Translations under genes and position numbers: made by a program | The notes under the pieces: generated by a model | Told to the model about the DNA's origin: nothing | What the model saw: only the letters and a program-made list of their open reading frames with translations | Database searches by the model: none | Shown here: one piece after another, positions 5,543-12,661 of the stretch | Layout: each line of letters opens with the position of its first letter | Position numbering within the stretch: position 1 is the stretch's first letter | Assembly (NCBI GenBank): GCA_031289865.1 | Contig: JAITOQ010000239.1 | Span: 1-13,818 of the forward strand | Length of the DNA: 13,818 nt | Reading direction: 5' to 3' | Origin: Clostridiales bacterium | Lineage (GTDB): Bacteria; Bacillota; Clostridia; Christensenellales; JAISNN01

Positions 5543-5911
5543 TTAAAACTTTAGACCGGCTTCTCTTGCGCCCGCCGCCACTTGCTCCACACGCCCCGTG
5601 TAGATGTATCCGCCTCTGTCAAACACCGCTTCGGTGATCCCCTTAGCAAGTGCGCGTTTCGCGGCTTCCGCGCCGACGATTTTTGCCGCCTCGCTCTTTT
5701 TCAGATCTTTTACTTGAGCGGCAATCTCCTTATCCACAGTTGACGCGGACGCGATCGTAACTCCCGCCACATCGTCTATCACTTGTGCATAAATGTGTTG
5801 ATTGCTTCTGTAGACGTTTAAACGCGGCTTTTGCGCCGTACCGCCGACTTTTTTTCTGACTCTTTCGTGTCTTGCTTTTCTGTCGACGTTTTTATCTTTT
5901 TTCGTAATCAT
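5543..5911 (-). CDS. rplR: 50S ribosomal protein L18
   Basis: L18 binds 5S rRNA and, with L5, anchors it in the central protuberance. The product has 122 residues, the usual length. It shows the basic N-terminus KDKNVDRKARHERVRKKV, the core RPRLNVYRSN-like element KPRLNVYRSNQHIYAQVIDD (28-47), and the C-terminal FDRGGYIYTGRV, matching the FDRGGYLYHGRV family signature. The start at 5911 follows GGAGGG. It is 32 bases downstream of rplF and 12 upstream of rpsE, the conserved L6-L18-S5 order. Confidence 0.98.
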   Translation of the reverse strand: MITKKDKNVDRKARHERVRKKVGGTAQKPRLNVYRSNQHIYAQVIDDVAGVTIASASTVDKEIAAQVKDLKKSEAAKIVGAEAAKRALAKGITEAVFDRGGYIYTGRVEQVAAGAREAGLKF

Positions 5912-5943
5912 TTTTAACCCTCCAAATTAGGCTTTCACGCGGC

Positions 5944-6489
5944 TTATTTCTTGCCCGCGGTCTTGCCCTCCTTCTTGATGACTCTCTCGGTCTTGTAACG
6001 AATGCCGTAATTGTGATAAGGCTCGACCGGACGGATTGCCTTGATATTCGCGGCGATCTGACCTACTAATTCCTTATCGATACCCTTTACGACGATTTCG
6101 GTAGGGGTCGGGAGGCTAAACGTGATACCCTTCGGTTCTTCCATTTCGACGGGGTGAGAATACCCTACGTTCAAAACGATTTTGTTTCCCTGCTTTAGGA
6201 CTTTATAGCCTACGCCGGCGACCAAAAGGGACTTTTCGTAACCGTCGGTTACACCTTTGACCATATTAAAAACGAGTGCGCGGTACAAACCGTGAAACGC
6301 GACGTTTTGTCTTTCGTCGTTGCCTCTTTCGAGGAGCAGCGAACCTTTCTCTTCGCGTACGGTGACGTCGCCGTTCACTTTTTCGCTCAATTCTCCCAAA
6401 GGTCCCTTGACGGTAACTACGTTAGCGTCCGAAACCTTGACGGAGACTCCCTTTGGGAGTGCGATCGGAAGTTTTCCTATTCTTGACAT
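5944..6489 (-). CDS. rplF: 50S ribosomal protein L6
   Basis: L6 lies at the base of the L7/L12 stalk near the sarcin-ricin loop and helps organise the GTPase-associated region. The 181-residue product starts MSRIGKLPIALPKGVSV and contains two tandem L6 domains (about 1-82 and 83-175). The second ends with the signature GIDKELVGQIAANIKAIRP followed by EPYHNYGIRY. The tail KTERVIKKEGKTAGKK is the usual basic one. The ribosome-binding site is atypical, AAGGGGGCG or GCAAGGTT just before ATG. It lies 14 bases after rpsH. Confidence 0.98.
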   Translation of the reverse strand: MSRIGKLPIALPKGVSVKVSDANVVTVKGPLGELSEKVNGDVTVREEKGSLLLERGNDERQNVAFHGLYRALVFNMVKGVTDGYEKSLLVAGVGYKVLKQGNKIVLNVGYSHPVEMEEPKGITFSLPTPTEIVVKGIDKELVGQIAANIKAIRPVEPYHNYGIRYKTERVIKKEGKTAGKK

Positions 6490-6503
6490 AACCTTGCGCC
6501 CCC

Positions 6504-6902
6504 TTACCAGACAAAGGCGAGAACTTCGCCGCCGAGCTTATCCGCTCTTGCTTGTTTGTCCGTAATGATACCTTTCGATGTGGAGATGATAGCGATTCCG
6601 AGACCGTTTAAGACCTTAGGGAGCTTTTCATAGCCCGAATAGATCCGAAGTCCCGGTTTGCTTATTCTCTTGATACCGGTGATAGCCGGTTTATTTTTTA
6701 CCCCGTATTTGAGGGTGATCTTGATCTGTGCCGTAAAGCCCTCGCCCAAGACCTCAGCATCGTTGACATAGCCCTCTTGAACGAGAATGTCGGCGATGGA
6801 TTTTTTGATGACGCTCGAAGGAACGAGAACCGATTCATGCTTCACAAGCTGCCCGTTTCTGATACGCGTGAGCAAATCCGCGATAGGATCCGTCATAACC
6901 AT
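6504..6902 (-). CDS. rpsH: 30S ribosomal protein S8
   Basis: S8 binds the central domain of 16S rRNA early in 30S assembly. In E. coli it also represses the spc operon, but I see no site proving that here. The product has 132 residues, the family norm. It starts MVMTDPIADLLTRIRNGQ and ends with the signature STSKGIITDKQARADKLGGE (107-126). The frame is open upstream to 7034 only because it crosses rpsN. The proper start is 6902, where AAGGAGAG is spaced 8 bases from the ATG. A second ATG two codons on is possible but less well spaced. Confidence 0.97.
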   Translation of the reverse strand: MVMTDPIADLLTRIRNGQLVKHESVLVPSSVIKKSIADILVQEGYVNDAEVLGEGFTAQIKITLKYGVKNKPAITGIKRISKPGLRIYSGYEKLPKVLNGLGIAIISTSKGIITDKQARADKLGGEVLAFVW

Positions 6903-6916
6903 AATTATCTCTCCTT

Positions 6917-7102
6917 TTACCAGCTTGCTTTTTTGCAACCGGGGATCTGACCTTTGTATGCGAGATTTCTGAAACAAATTCTGCAAATCCCGAACTTTCT
7001 GAGTACCGAATGCGGTCTGCCGCAAATCTGGCATCTCGTGTATTCCCTGACGGCGAACTTTTGAGCTTTTTGCTGCTTATTGATCATAGCCTTCTTAGCC
7101 AT
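6917..7102 (-). CDS. rpsN: 30S ribosomal protein S14, zinc-binding type
   Basis: S14 helps assemble the 30S head near the A site. This is the short, zinc-containing type of 61 residues, with two CxxC pairs at Cys24/Cys27 (RCQICGRPHSV) and Cys40/Cys43 (CRICFRNLA). It ends KGQIPGCKKASW, exactly as in Gram-positive type Z proteins. Many species also keep a longer, zinc-free paralogue for zinc starvation, and none is in this window. It lies between rplE (12-base gap) and rpsH (14-base gap), the normal spc position. Confidence 0.98.
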   Translation of the reverse strand: MAKKAMINKQQKAQKFAVREYTRCQICGRPHSVLRKFGICRICFRNLAYKGQIPGCKKASW

Positions 7103-7114
7103 ACTTCAAATCTC

Positions 7115-7726
7115 CTATTTCGCGAAAGGCATACCGAGCAATTTTAAAAGCTCTTTTGCCTCTTCGTCGGTTTTTGCGGTGGTTACGAAACAGATGTCGA
7201 AACCTCTGATTTTTTCGATCTGATCGTAATTGATTTCCGGAAAGATGAGCTGCTCTTTGACGCCGAGGTTGTAATTGCCTCTTCCGTCAAAGGCTTTAGG
7301 GGAAACACCCTTAAAATCTCTCACCCTCGGTAGTACGACGGAGATGAATTTGTCGCAAAACGCATACATTCTCTCATTTCTGAGCGTAACCTTTGCGCCG
7401 ACGTTCATGCCCTCTTTGACCTTAAAGTTTGCAACGCTCTTTTTCGCTTTTGTGATGATCGGCTTTTGCCCCGCTATTTGGCGAAGCTCCTCGATCGCGC
7501 CTTGTACGCTCTTTGCGTTGTCCTTGATATCTCCGTAGCCCATATTGATGACTATCTTGACGAGCTTCGGAGCTTCGTTGATATTCGTATAATTGAAATG
7601 CTTTACGAGAGCCGGTATAACGACCTCTTTGTACTGCTTTTTCAAGCGGTTCTCGGTCTTTTCCGCCTTTTCAACCTTTTTAACAGAAGGCTCTTGGGCT
7701 TTCGTTTTCACTGCTTTTTCCGCCAT
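7115..7726 (-). CDS. rplE: 50S ribosomal protein L5 with N-terminal extension
   Basis: L5 binds 5S rRNA and contacts P-site tRNA from the central protuberance. The product has 203 residues, against about 179 usually. The core from RLKKQYKEVVIPAL (27 on) is ordinary, with KLVKIVINMGYGD and the family signature FDGRGNYNLGVKEQ (146-159). About 25 extra residues precede it, rich in Lys, Ala and Glu (MAEKAVKTKAQEPSVKKVEK). The extension looks genuine because AGGAGG lies 10 bases before this ATG and no other good start precedes the core. It is probably a disordered tail. The gene is 14 bases from rplX and 12 from rpsN. Confidence 0.96.
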   Translation of the reverse strand: MAEKAVKTKAQEPSVKKVEKAEKTENRLKKQYKEVVIPALVKHFNYTNINEAPKLVKIVINMGYGDIKDNAKSVQGAIEELRQIAGQKPIITKAKKSVANFKVKEGMNVGAKVTLRNERMYAFCDKFISVVLPRVRDFKGVSPKAFDGRGNYNLGVKEQLIFPEINYDQIEKIRGFDICFVTTAKTDEEAKELLKLLGMPFAK

Positions 7727-7740
7727 TTAAAGATTTCCTC

Positions 7741-8160
7741 CTATTTTTCTTCAGCGTTATCTTTATCGGACTTTCTCGCAATCTTTCTCACCTTTGCTTT
7801 TCCCTCTTTTTTGGTTTGGGAAAGCTTTGGCGATTCGAGAACTTCTCCGCATTTAACGCATACTCTGACCTTTTTGGTCTTACCTTCGACTTCGATTTCT
7901 TTGTGGGAAACGCGGGTCGGCTTGTTGCATTTTCCGCATATCGGCATGACGTTTGAAACGTGAACCGTTCCGTCCTGCTCGATTATACCGCCCTTATCCT
8001 GAGCGCGTTTAGGTTTGACGCTCTTTTTGATCTTTTTGATGCCTTCGCCCTCGATGGTCACGCGGTTCGTCTCGGTATTTACCGAAACGACGGTCGCGGT
8101 TTTATCCGCGTTTGCGCCGCTGATTACCATGACGACGTCGCCTTTTTTCACATTATTCAT
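7741..8160 (-). CDS. rplX: 50S ribosomal protein L24 with C-terminal extension
   Basis: L24 starts 50S assembly by binding the 5' region of 23S rRNA. The N-terminal KOW domain is clear (VKKGDVVMVISGANADKTA, 4-22; TNRVTIEGEG, 31-40). A zinc-ribbon-like module follows, with Cys75/Cys78 (ICGKC) and Cys101/Cys104 (VCVKCGEV), as in many bacterial L24 proteins. The total is 139 residues, against about 100-110 in most relatives. The excess is a charged C-terminal tail from about residue 112 (LSQTKKEGKAKVRK then SDKDNAEEK). It is tightly spaced between rplN and rplE. Confidence 0.96.
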   Translation of the reverse strand: MNNVKKGDVVMVISGANADKTATVVSVNTETNRVTIEGEGIKKIKKSVKPKRAQDKGGIIEQDGTVHVSNVMPICGKCNKPTRVSHKEIEVEGKTKKVRVCVKCGEVLESPKLSQTKKEGKAKVRKIARKSDKDNAEEK

Positions 8161-8170
8161 AAAGACCCTC

Positions 8171-8539
8171 CTACAGCACTTCGGGTGCGAGAGAGATAAT
8201 CTTCATGTAATCTTTTTCACGAAGCTCTCTTGCCACGGGCCCGAAAATTCTGGTGCCTTTCGGCTGTTTTTGGTTGTCGATAATGACCGCCGCGTTGTCG
8301 TCAAACTTGATATGCGTGCCGTCTGGACGTCTGATACCCTTGTGGGTACGGACGATAACCGCTTTTACAACGTCGCCTTTTTTGACGACGCCGCCCGGTG
8401 TGGCAGTCTTGACGGAGGCAACGATAACATCGCCGATATTGCCGCTCCTTCTGAACGACCCGCCGAGTACTCTGATACACATGATCTCTTTTGCACCCGT
8501 GTTATCGGCGGCTTTTAAACGTGTCTGTGGTTGTATCAT
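8171..8539 (-). CDS. rplN: 50S ribosomal protein L14
   Basis: L14 lies at the subunit interface (bridges B5/B8), binds L19 and is the docking site of the silencing factor RsfS. The 122-residue product has the exact family length. It shows MIQPQTRLKAADNTGAKEIM at the start, VLGGSFRRSGNIGD (24-37), VVRTHKG-like VIVRTHKGIRRPDG and the C-terminal GTRIFGPVARELR (95-107). All are canonical. It follows rpsQ by 9 bases with AGGAGG before the ATG and precedes rplX by 10. Confidence 0.98.
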   Translation of the reverse strand: MIQPQTRLKAADNTGAKEIMCIRVLGGSFRRSGNIGDVIVASVKTATPGGVVKKGDVVKAVIVRTHKGIRRPDGTHIKFDDNAAVIIDNQKQPKGTRIFGPVARELREKDYMKIISLAPEVL

Positions 8540-8548
8540 AGCCCCCTC

Positions 8549-8815
8549 CTATTTCGCCTTCTCGACGATTTCCGCGAGCCGCCAATGTTTGTCCTTACTG
8601 ATCGGGCGGGTTTCGATAACAAGTACCTTATCGCCGACATTAAGCTCGTTGTTTTCGTCGTGAACTTTTAGTCTTTTTGTTCTTTTGACAATTTTTTTGT
8701 ACAGCGGATCTTTTACCCGCTCCGTAATCGCAATAACGGCGGTTTTGTCCATCTTATTGCTCACCACTATGCCGGTTCTGCTCTTTCTCAAGTTTCTTTC
8801 GGTTGTTTCAGACAT
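8549..8815 (-). CDS. rpsQ: 30S ribosomal protein S17
   Basis: S17 is a primary 16S rRNA-binding protein with an OB fold, needed for early 30S assembly. The 88 residues include GIVVSNKMDKTAVIAI (15-30), KRTKRLKVHDENNE (44-57) and ETRPISKDKHWRL (68-80), all standard. It lies 15 bases after rpmC and 9 before rplN. No oddities. Confidence 0.98.
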   Translation of the reverse strand: MSETTERNLRKSRTGIVVSNKMDKTAVIAITERVKDPLYKKIVKRTKRLKVHDENNELNVGDKVLVIETRPISKDKHWRLAEIVEKAK

Positions 8816-8830
8816 TATTCCTTACCCCTC

Positions 8831-9061
8831 TTACTTCGATTTCTTGACAGAGGCCTGCGGCTCTACGGAAATGTTTAATTCTCTTTGACGGAGAATGGTT
8901 TTTACTCTTGCAATATCCCTCTTTGTGTCAACGATGACGAGAGGATTTGTGAGCTGATTCGTCGCGTGTTTAAAGCGGAGCGCGTAAAGCTCGGCTTTTA
9001 AATCGTTCAGTTTTTTGTTCAGCTCTTCGTTATTTAAGACAAATAAATCTTTTGCGTCCAT
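8831..9061 (-). CDS. rpmC: 50S ribosomal protein L29
   Basis: L29 sits at the polypeptide exit tunnel next to L23 and forms part of the docking site for trigger factor and SRP. The 76 residues form a two-helix protein with NEELNKKLNDLKAELYALRF (11-30), the family core, and RDIARVKTILRQREL (48-62). A short basic tail ends in VKKSK. Its ATG shares one base with the rplP stop (TAATG), suggesting coupled translation. rpsQ follows after 15 bases. Confidence 0.97.
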   Translation of the reverse strand: MDAKDLFVLNNEELNKKLNDLKAELYALRFKHATNQLTNPLVIVDTKRDIARVKTILRQRELNISVEPQASVKKSK

Positions 9062-9516
9062 TATTCTTTCCCGCCTTCCGAAATATTTTGCTTATCCATG
9101 CTCTTTAAGTCCTCTTTTTTGACGAACTTGCATTTGATCGGAAGCTTGTGCATGGCAAGTCTTAACGCTTCTCTTGCGACTTCTTCGGGAACACCCGACA
9201 TTTCAAACATAACTCTGTCCGGCTTTACAACCGCGACCCAATATTCGGGAGAACCTTTACCGCTGCCCATGCGGGTTTCCGCGGGCTTTTTGGTGACGGG
9301 CTTGTGAGGAAATATATCCACCCAAACTTGTCCGCCTCTTTTGATAAAACGCGTCATTGCGACACGCGCCGCCTCGATCTGATTGGAGGTGATCCATGCG
9401 GGTTCGAGGGCTATTAAGCCGAAATCTCCGTACGCAAGCGTATTCCCCGAATGTGCGTGCCCTTTCATTCTGCCGCGCATGACGCGGCGTCTCTTTACTC
9501 TGGTAGGCATTAACAT
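9061..9516 (-). CDS. rplP: 50S ribosomal protein L16
   Basis: L16 lies near the A-site tRNA elbow and peptidyl-transferase centre and is a late 50S assembly protein. The product has 151 residues, slightly longer than the usual 137-147. It shows MLMPTRVKRRRVMRGRMKGH, ALEPAWITSNQIEAARVAMTR (starting near 37), the RMGSGKG loop at 82-88 and ALRLAMHKLPIKCKFV. GGAGGAG lies 8-9 bases before ATG 9516. The rpsC frame has no stop before this gene and runs through its first 260 bases in another phase. The rplP frame itself is intact and conserved, so rplP is the real gene there. Confidence 0.98.
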   Translation of the reverse strand: MLMPTRVKRRRVMRGRMKGHAHSGNTLAYGDFGLIALEPAWITSNQIEAARVAMTRFIKRGGQVWVDIFPHKPVTKKPAETRMGSGKGSPEYWVAVVKPDRVMFEMSGVPEEVAREALRLAMHKLPIKCKFVKKEDLKSMDKQNISEGGKE

Positions 9517-10183
9517 TGTGTTCTCCTCCTTCCCGTACGACGGATTTCAAAAGGATTTCTCCCTTATACACCCAAACCTTGACGCCGATAACGCCGAAGG
9601 TCGTGTGTGCCTCGGCAAAGCCGTAATCTATGTCGGCTCTCAGCGTATGGAGTGGGATCGACCCTTCGTGGTAATGCTCGACTCTCGCGATTTCCGCGCC
9701 GTCCAACCGTCCCGCGACCATGGTCTTTATCCCTTTCGCGCCCGCTTTTGTAGCGCGCATCATAGCTTGCTTCATGGCTCTTCTGAATTGTATTCTCTTT
9801 TCAAGCTGCGCCGCAATATTTTCGGCGACCAATTGCGCCTCGGTATCGGGGCGTTTGACCTCCATAATACTGATGGCAATCTTTGCGGCTTTGTTTTTGC
9901 AAAGATCCGCAAGCTCTTTCTTTATAATCTCGACGCCCGCGCCCGCTTTGCCGATAATGACACCCGGACGCGCCGTGTAAATCACAACGCTCAATTTGTT
10001 CGCGCTTCTGTCAATCAAGATTTTGGAAATCGCGGACTGATAGTACTTTTTCTTTAAAAAGGTTCTGATCCTGTAGTCCTCGACGAGATATTTTGAGAAA
10101 TCCTTCTTTTCGGCATACCATTGGGTATCCCAACCCTTGATGACCCCTACCCGCATCCCGTGCGGATTAACTTTTTGTCCCAT
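9257..10183 (-). CDS. rpsC: 30S ribosomal protein S3, 3' end anomalous
   Basis: S3 lies at the mRNA entry of the 30S subunit, has helicase-related function there, and binds 16S rRNA. The N-terminal part is normal: MGQKVNPHGMRVGVIKGWDT, a KH domain with the GxxG loop at Gly78-Gly81 (IIGKAG), RRAMKQAM (134-141), and the C-terminal domain through HTTFGVIGVKVWVYKGEI (193-210). Bacterial S3 normally ends about 10-20 residues later. Here, after VVREGGE (215-221), the frame continues 87 more codons through rplP in another phase, giving 308 residues. The Arg-rich tail has no resemblance to S3. I think the true S3 has about 220 residues and that a stop was lost by substitution, indel or assembly error. 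A real overlap is less likely. Confidence 0.85.
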   Translation of the reverse strand: MGQKVNPHGMRVGVIKGWDTQWYAEKKDFSKYLVEDYRIRTFLKKKYYQSAISKILIDRSANKLSVVIYTARPGVIIGKAGAGVEIIKKELADLCKNKAAKIAISIMEVKRPDTEAQLVAENIAAQLEKRIQFRRAMKQAMMRATKAGAKGIKTMVAGRLDGAEIARVEHYHEGSIPLHTLRADIDYGFAEAHTTFGVIGVKVWVYKGEILLKSVVREGGEHNVNAYQSKETPRHARQNERARTFGEYACVRRFRLNSPRTRMDHLQSDRGGACRNDAFYQKRRTSLGGYISSQARHQKARGNPHGQR

Positions 10184-10194
10184 GAATTTCCCTC

Positions 10195-10584
10195 CTATTC
10201 GGTCTTTGAGTCAAGGATTACCGTAATATGACTCGTACGTTTTAAAATTCTGTCCGCGCTGCCCTTTGCTCTCGGCATAATCCGTTTGAGCGTAGGACCG
10301 GGGCCCGCGAAAGCCTCCGCCACATAGAGATCGGCTTTTGACAAGCCCTTGTTGTGTTCGGCGTTCGCCGCCGCGGAATCCAAAACCTTTTTGACCACGG
10401 AGCTTCCCGATTTCGGGACGTTCACGAGGATCGCGACCGCGTCGCTGTAACCCTGCCCTCTGATGAGATCGAGTACAACTCCGACCTTAGAAGGGGAAAT
10501 CCTGATATATTTAGCGACGGCATACGGACGTTGATCCGCCGTTTCCTGCCGTTTAGCCGCTTTTTCTTTTAACCGTTTCGCCAT
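10195..10584 (-). CDS. rplV: 50S ribosomal protein L22
   Basis: L22 lines the nascent-peptide exit tunnel. Its beta-hairpin loop reaches the constriction and is a site of macrolide-resistance changes in other bacteria. The product has 129 residues, against about 110-113 usual. The core begins near YAVAKYIRISPSKVGVVLDL, and the loop and C-terminus read GPTLKRIMPRAKGSADRIL then KRTSHITVIL. The extra 18-20 residues are a basic N-terminal leader (MAKRLKEKAAKRQETADQRP). AGGAGG just before the ATG supports this start. It is 9 bases from rpsS and 11 from rpsC. Confidence 0.97.
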   Translation of the reverse strand: MAKRLKEKAAKRQETADQRPYAVAKYIRISPSKVGVVLDLIRGQGYSDAVAILVNVPKSGSSVVKKVLDSAAANAEHNKGLSKADLYVAEAFAGPGPTLKRIMPRAKGSADRILKRTSHITVILDSKTE

Positions 10585-10593
10585 AACTTCCTC

Positions 10594-10872
10594 CTATTTC
10601 TTGCCCGAGGCTTTGTCGCCCGCGTGTCCCTTGTAGGTACGCGTCGGTGCAAACTCGCCGAGCTTACACCCGACCATATCTTCGGTGATATACACCGGAA
10701 TATGTTTCCTCCCGTCGTGAACCGCAATAGTATGCCCTATCATCTCGGGTGTGACCGTGGAGGCTCTTGACCAGGTTTTGATAACTCTTTTCTCGCCCTT
10801 CTCATTGAGAAGATTGATTTTTTTCATAAGGCTTTCTTGTACAAAGAAACCCTTTTTTACCGATCTGCTCAT
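10594..10872 (-). CDS. rpsS: 30S ribosomal protein S19
   Basis: S19 pairs with S13 in the 30S head and contacts A- and P-site tRNA regions. The 92-residue protein starts MSRSVKKGFFVQESLMKKI. It contains KTWSRASTVTPEMIGHTIAV (32-51) and the signature HDGRKHIPVYITEDMVGCKL, then GEFAPTRTYKGH. One position, Cys in MVGCKLGEF, is usually His, a minor variation. It follows rplB by 11 bases. Confidence 0.98.
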   Translation of the reverse strand: MSRSVKKGFFVQESLMKKINLLNEKGEKRVIKTWSRASTVTPEMIGHTIAVHDGRKHIPVYITEDMVGCKLGEFAPTRTYKGHAGDKASGKK

Positions 10873-10883
10873 ACCATACCCCC

Positions 10884-11708
10884 CTAATTGATCCTCTTAA
10901 CGATATATTTGCTGCTCTTTCTCTTGTTTCTCGTCTTATAACCCATCGTAGGCTTGCCCCACGGGGTAACGGGACTCGGCATACCGACGGGGGATTTGCC
11001 CTCGCCGCCGCCGTGCGGGTGATCGCAAGGATTCATGACCACGCCTCTGACCGTCGGCTTGATGCCCATATGACGCTTTCTGCCCGCCTTGCCGTAAGAA
11101 ATCAACTCGTGTTCGATATTCCCGACTTGACCGATTGTCGCCTTGCATTTTAAGAGAATGAGTCTGACCTCACCGCTCGGCAGACGAATAGTGGCATATT
11201 TGCCCTCTTTCGCCATGAGCTGAGCGGATATACCCGCCGCACGCGCAAGCTGACCGCCCTTACCGGGCTGCATCTCTATATTGTGGATAAACGTACCGAC
11301 CGGAATGTTTTCTATCGGGAGCGCATTACCCGCCTTTATGTCCGCGCCGGCTCCGCTGATAACCGTATCTCCTTGATTTAAGCCCACGGGCGCGAGAATG
11401 TATCTCTTTTCGCCGTCGGCATAGTGGAGAAGCGCAATATTTGCGGAACGGTTCGGATCGTATTCGATTCCCGCGACTTTTGCGGGTACGTTGTCCTTGT
11501 CCCGTTTAAAATCGATGAATCTGTATTTGTTTCTGTTGCCGCCGCCGATGTGACGAACGGTGATCCTACCCGTGTTATTTCTGCCGCCCGACTTGTCTTT
11601 TGACTCGACAAGACTTTTTTCGGGTTTAAACTTCGTCAGCTCGCTGAAGGACGAAACGGACATTCCGCGACGTCCCGGAGTAGTCGGTTTGTACTTTATA
11701 ATAGCCAT
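10884..11708 (-). CDS. rplB: 50S ribosomal protein L2
   Basis: L2 is required for subunit association and peptidyl-transferase activity. The 274 residues match the usual 273-277. It begins MAIIKYKPTTPGRRGMSVSS. The RNA-binding core has NNTGRITVRHIGGGNRNKYR starting near 44. The C-terminal loop has NPCDHPHGGGEGKSPVG, placing His232 where E. coli has the conserved His229. The end, TRNKRKSSKYIVKRIN, is canonical. Gly- and Lys-rich composition fits. It lies 17 bases after rplW with AAGGAGAAG before the ATG. Confidence 0.98.
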   Translation of the reverse strand: MAIIKYKPTTPGRRGMSVSSFSELTKFKPEKSLVESKDKSGGRNNTGRITVRHIGGGNRNKYRFIDFKRDKDNVPAKVAGIEYDPNRSANIALLHYADGEKRYILAPVGLNQGDTVISGAGADIKAGNALPIENIPVGTFIHNIEMQPGKGGQLARAAGISAQLMAKEGKYATIRLPSGEVRLILLKCKATIGQVGNIEHELISYGKAGRKRHMGIKPTVRGVVMNPCDHPHGGGEGKSPVGMPSPVTPWGKPTMGYKTRNKRKSSKYIVKRIN

Positions 11709-11725
11709 AACTTCTTCTCCTTCTC

Positions 11726-12028
11726 TTAGTTGAGGCTGTCAAACTCGGTAATGGTCTTACTGTCCGCCGTCAATTTGATGATCGCCTTTTTGTAAGACGG
11801 GGTTCTGCCCGAATTTTTACCCATTCTCTTGATTTTGCCGCGTACGTTGACCGTATTTACTCTCTCGACCTTGATGCCGAGGTTTTTGTAGATGGTTTCG
11901 ATCGCGTTTTTGATGTCAAGCTTGTTTGCTTTTTTCGAGACGACAAAGGTATAAACCTTTCCTTCTATCCCCGAATAACTCTTTTCGGTGAGTACGGGTC
12001 TGATGATAATATCGTGAGCGTGCGTCAT
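11726..12028 (-). CDS. rplW: 50S ribosomal protein L23
   Basis: L23 is the main docking site at the tunnel exit for trigger factor and SRP. The 100-residue product starts MTHAHDIIIRPVLTEKSYSG, followed by the core YTFVVSKKANKLDIKNAIE and VNTVNVRGKIKRMGKNSGRT, ending in ITEFDSLN. The length is normal. Its ATG overlaps the rplD stop in the 4-base form ATGA at 12025-12028, so the two are probably translationally coupled. rplB follows after 17 bases. Confidence 0.98.
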   Translation of the reverse strand: MTHAHDIIIRPVLTEKSYSGIEGKVYTFVVSKKANKLDIKNAIETIYKNLGIKVERVNTVNVRGKIKRMGKNSGRTPSYKKAIIKLTADSKTITEFDSLN

Positions 12029-12648
12029 GATGCGTAAGCCTCCTCAAGTTTTTTTACGGCGTCCGCGGTGATCACAAATTTTGCATTCGCCACGATGTCA
12101 TAGACGTTGACAAGCTCCGCCGTCGTCGTTACGAGATTTTGGAGATTGTTGCCCGCACGGACGATTAACTCGTCCTTTTCGGCGGTGACTAAGAGAACCT
12201 TTTTTTCGATCCCAAGAGCGTTTAATACCGACGCGATCTCTTTGGTCTTGCCTACCGCGATTTTTAATTCGTTTAAGACGATGAAATTACCGTCCGAAAC
12301 CTTTGCGGAAAGCGCGCTCCTAAGAGCTAAATCCTTGGCTTGCTTGTTGACTTTTTGCGAAAAATCTCTCGGCTTTTTGGCGAAGACAATTCCGCCCTTG
12401 GTCCACTGAGGCGAACGAATCGAGCCTTGTCTGGCTCTGCCCGTTCCCTTTTGGCGGTACGGCTTTCTGCCGCCCCCGCGAACCTCCGCACGGGTCAGGT
12501 TTGAAACCGTCCCTTGCCTTTTGTTCGCAAGCTGAGCGACGACCACTTGATGAATCAACGCTTCGTTGTATTCCGCTCCGAAAAGGGTGTCGTCAAGCTC
12601 GATATCGCCGACGACCTGTCCTTTTATATCGTATAAATTCTGTTTCAT
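12025..12648 (-). CDS. rplD: 50S ribosomal protein L4
   Basis: L4 has a globular domain and a long loop reaching the exit-tunnel constriction. In E. coli it also represses the S10 operon, which is not shown here. I read 207 residues from ATG 12648 (MKQNLYDIKGQVVGDIEL). The loop GGGRKPYRQKGTGRARQGS (58-76) is typical, as is RSALSAKVSDGNFIVL. A TTG two codons earlier (12654) is also in frame, but GGAG at 12658-12661 would be only 3 bases from it. It is 9 bases from ATG 12648, so the ATG is preferred. It overlaps rplW by 4 bases. Confidence 0.97.
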   Translation of the reverse strand: MKQNLYDIKGQVVGDIELDDTLFGAEYNEALIHQVVVAQLANKRQGTVSNLTRAEVRGGGRKPYRQKGTGRARQGSIRSPQWTKGGIVFAKKPRDFSQKVNKQAKDLALRSALSAKVSDGNFIVLNELKIAVGKTKEIASVLNALGIEKKVLLVTAEKDELIVRAGNNLQNLVTTTAELVNVYDIVANAKFVITADAVKKLEEAYAS

Positions 12649-12661
12649 AATCAATCGCTCC

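Noticed and set aside
6903..7034. 44-codon upstream extension of rpsH
   Set aside because: It is an out-of-phase reading of rpsN. The S8 family start and a well-spaced AAGGAG lie at 6902.
9383..10057. 224-codon plus-strand open frame
   Set aside because: It lies antisense to rpsC and rplP, with no family resemblance and no Shine-Dalgarno logic. It is a shadow frame.
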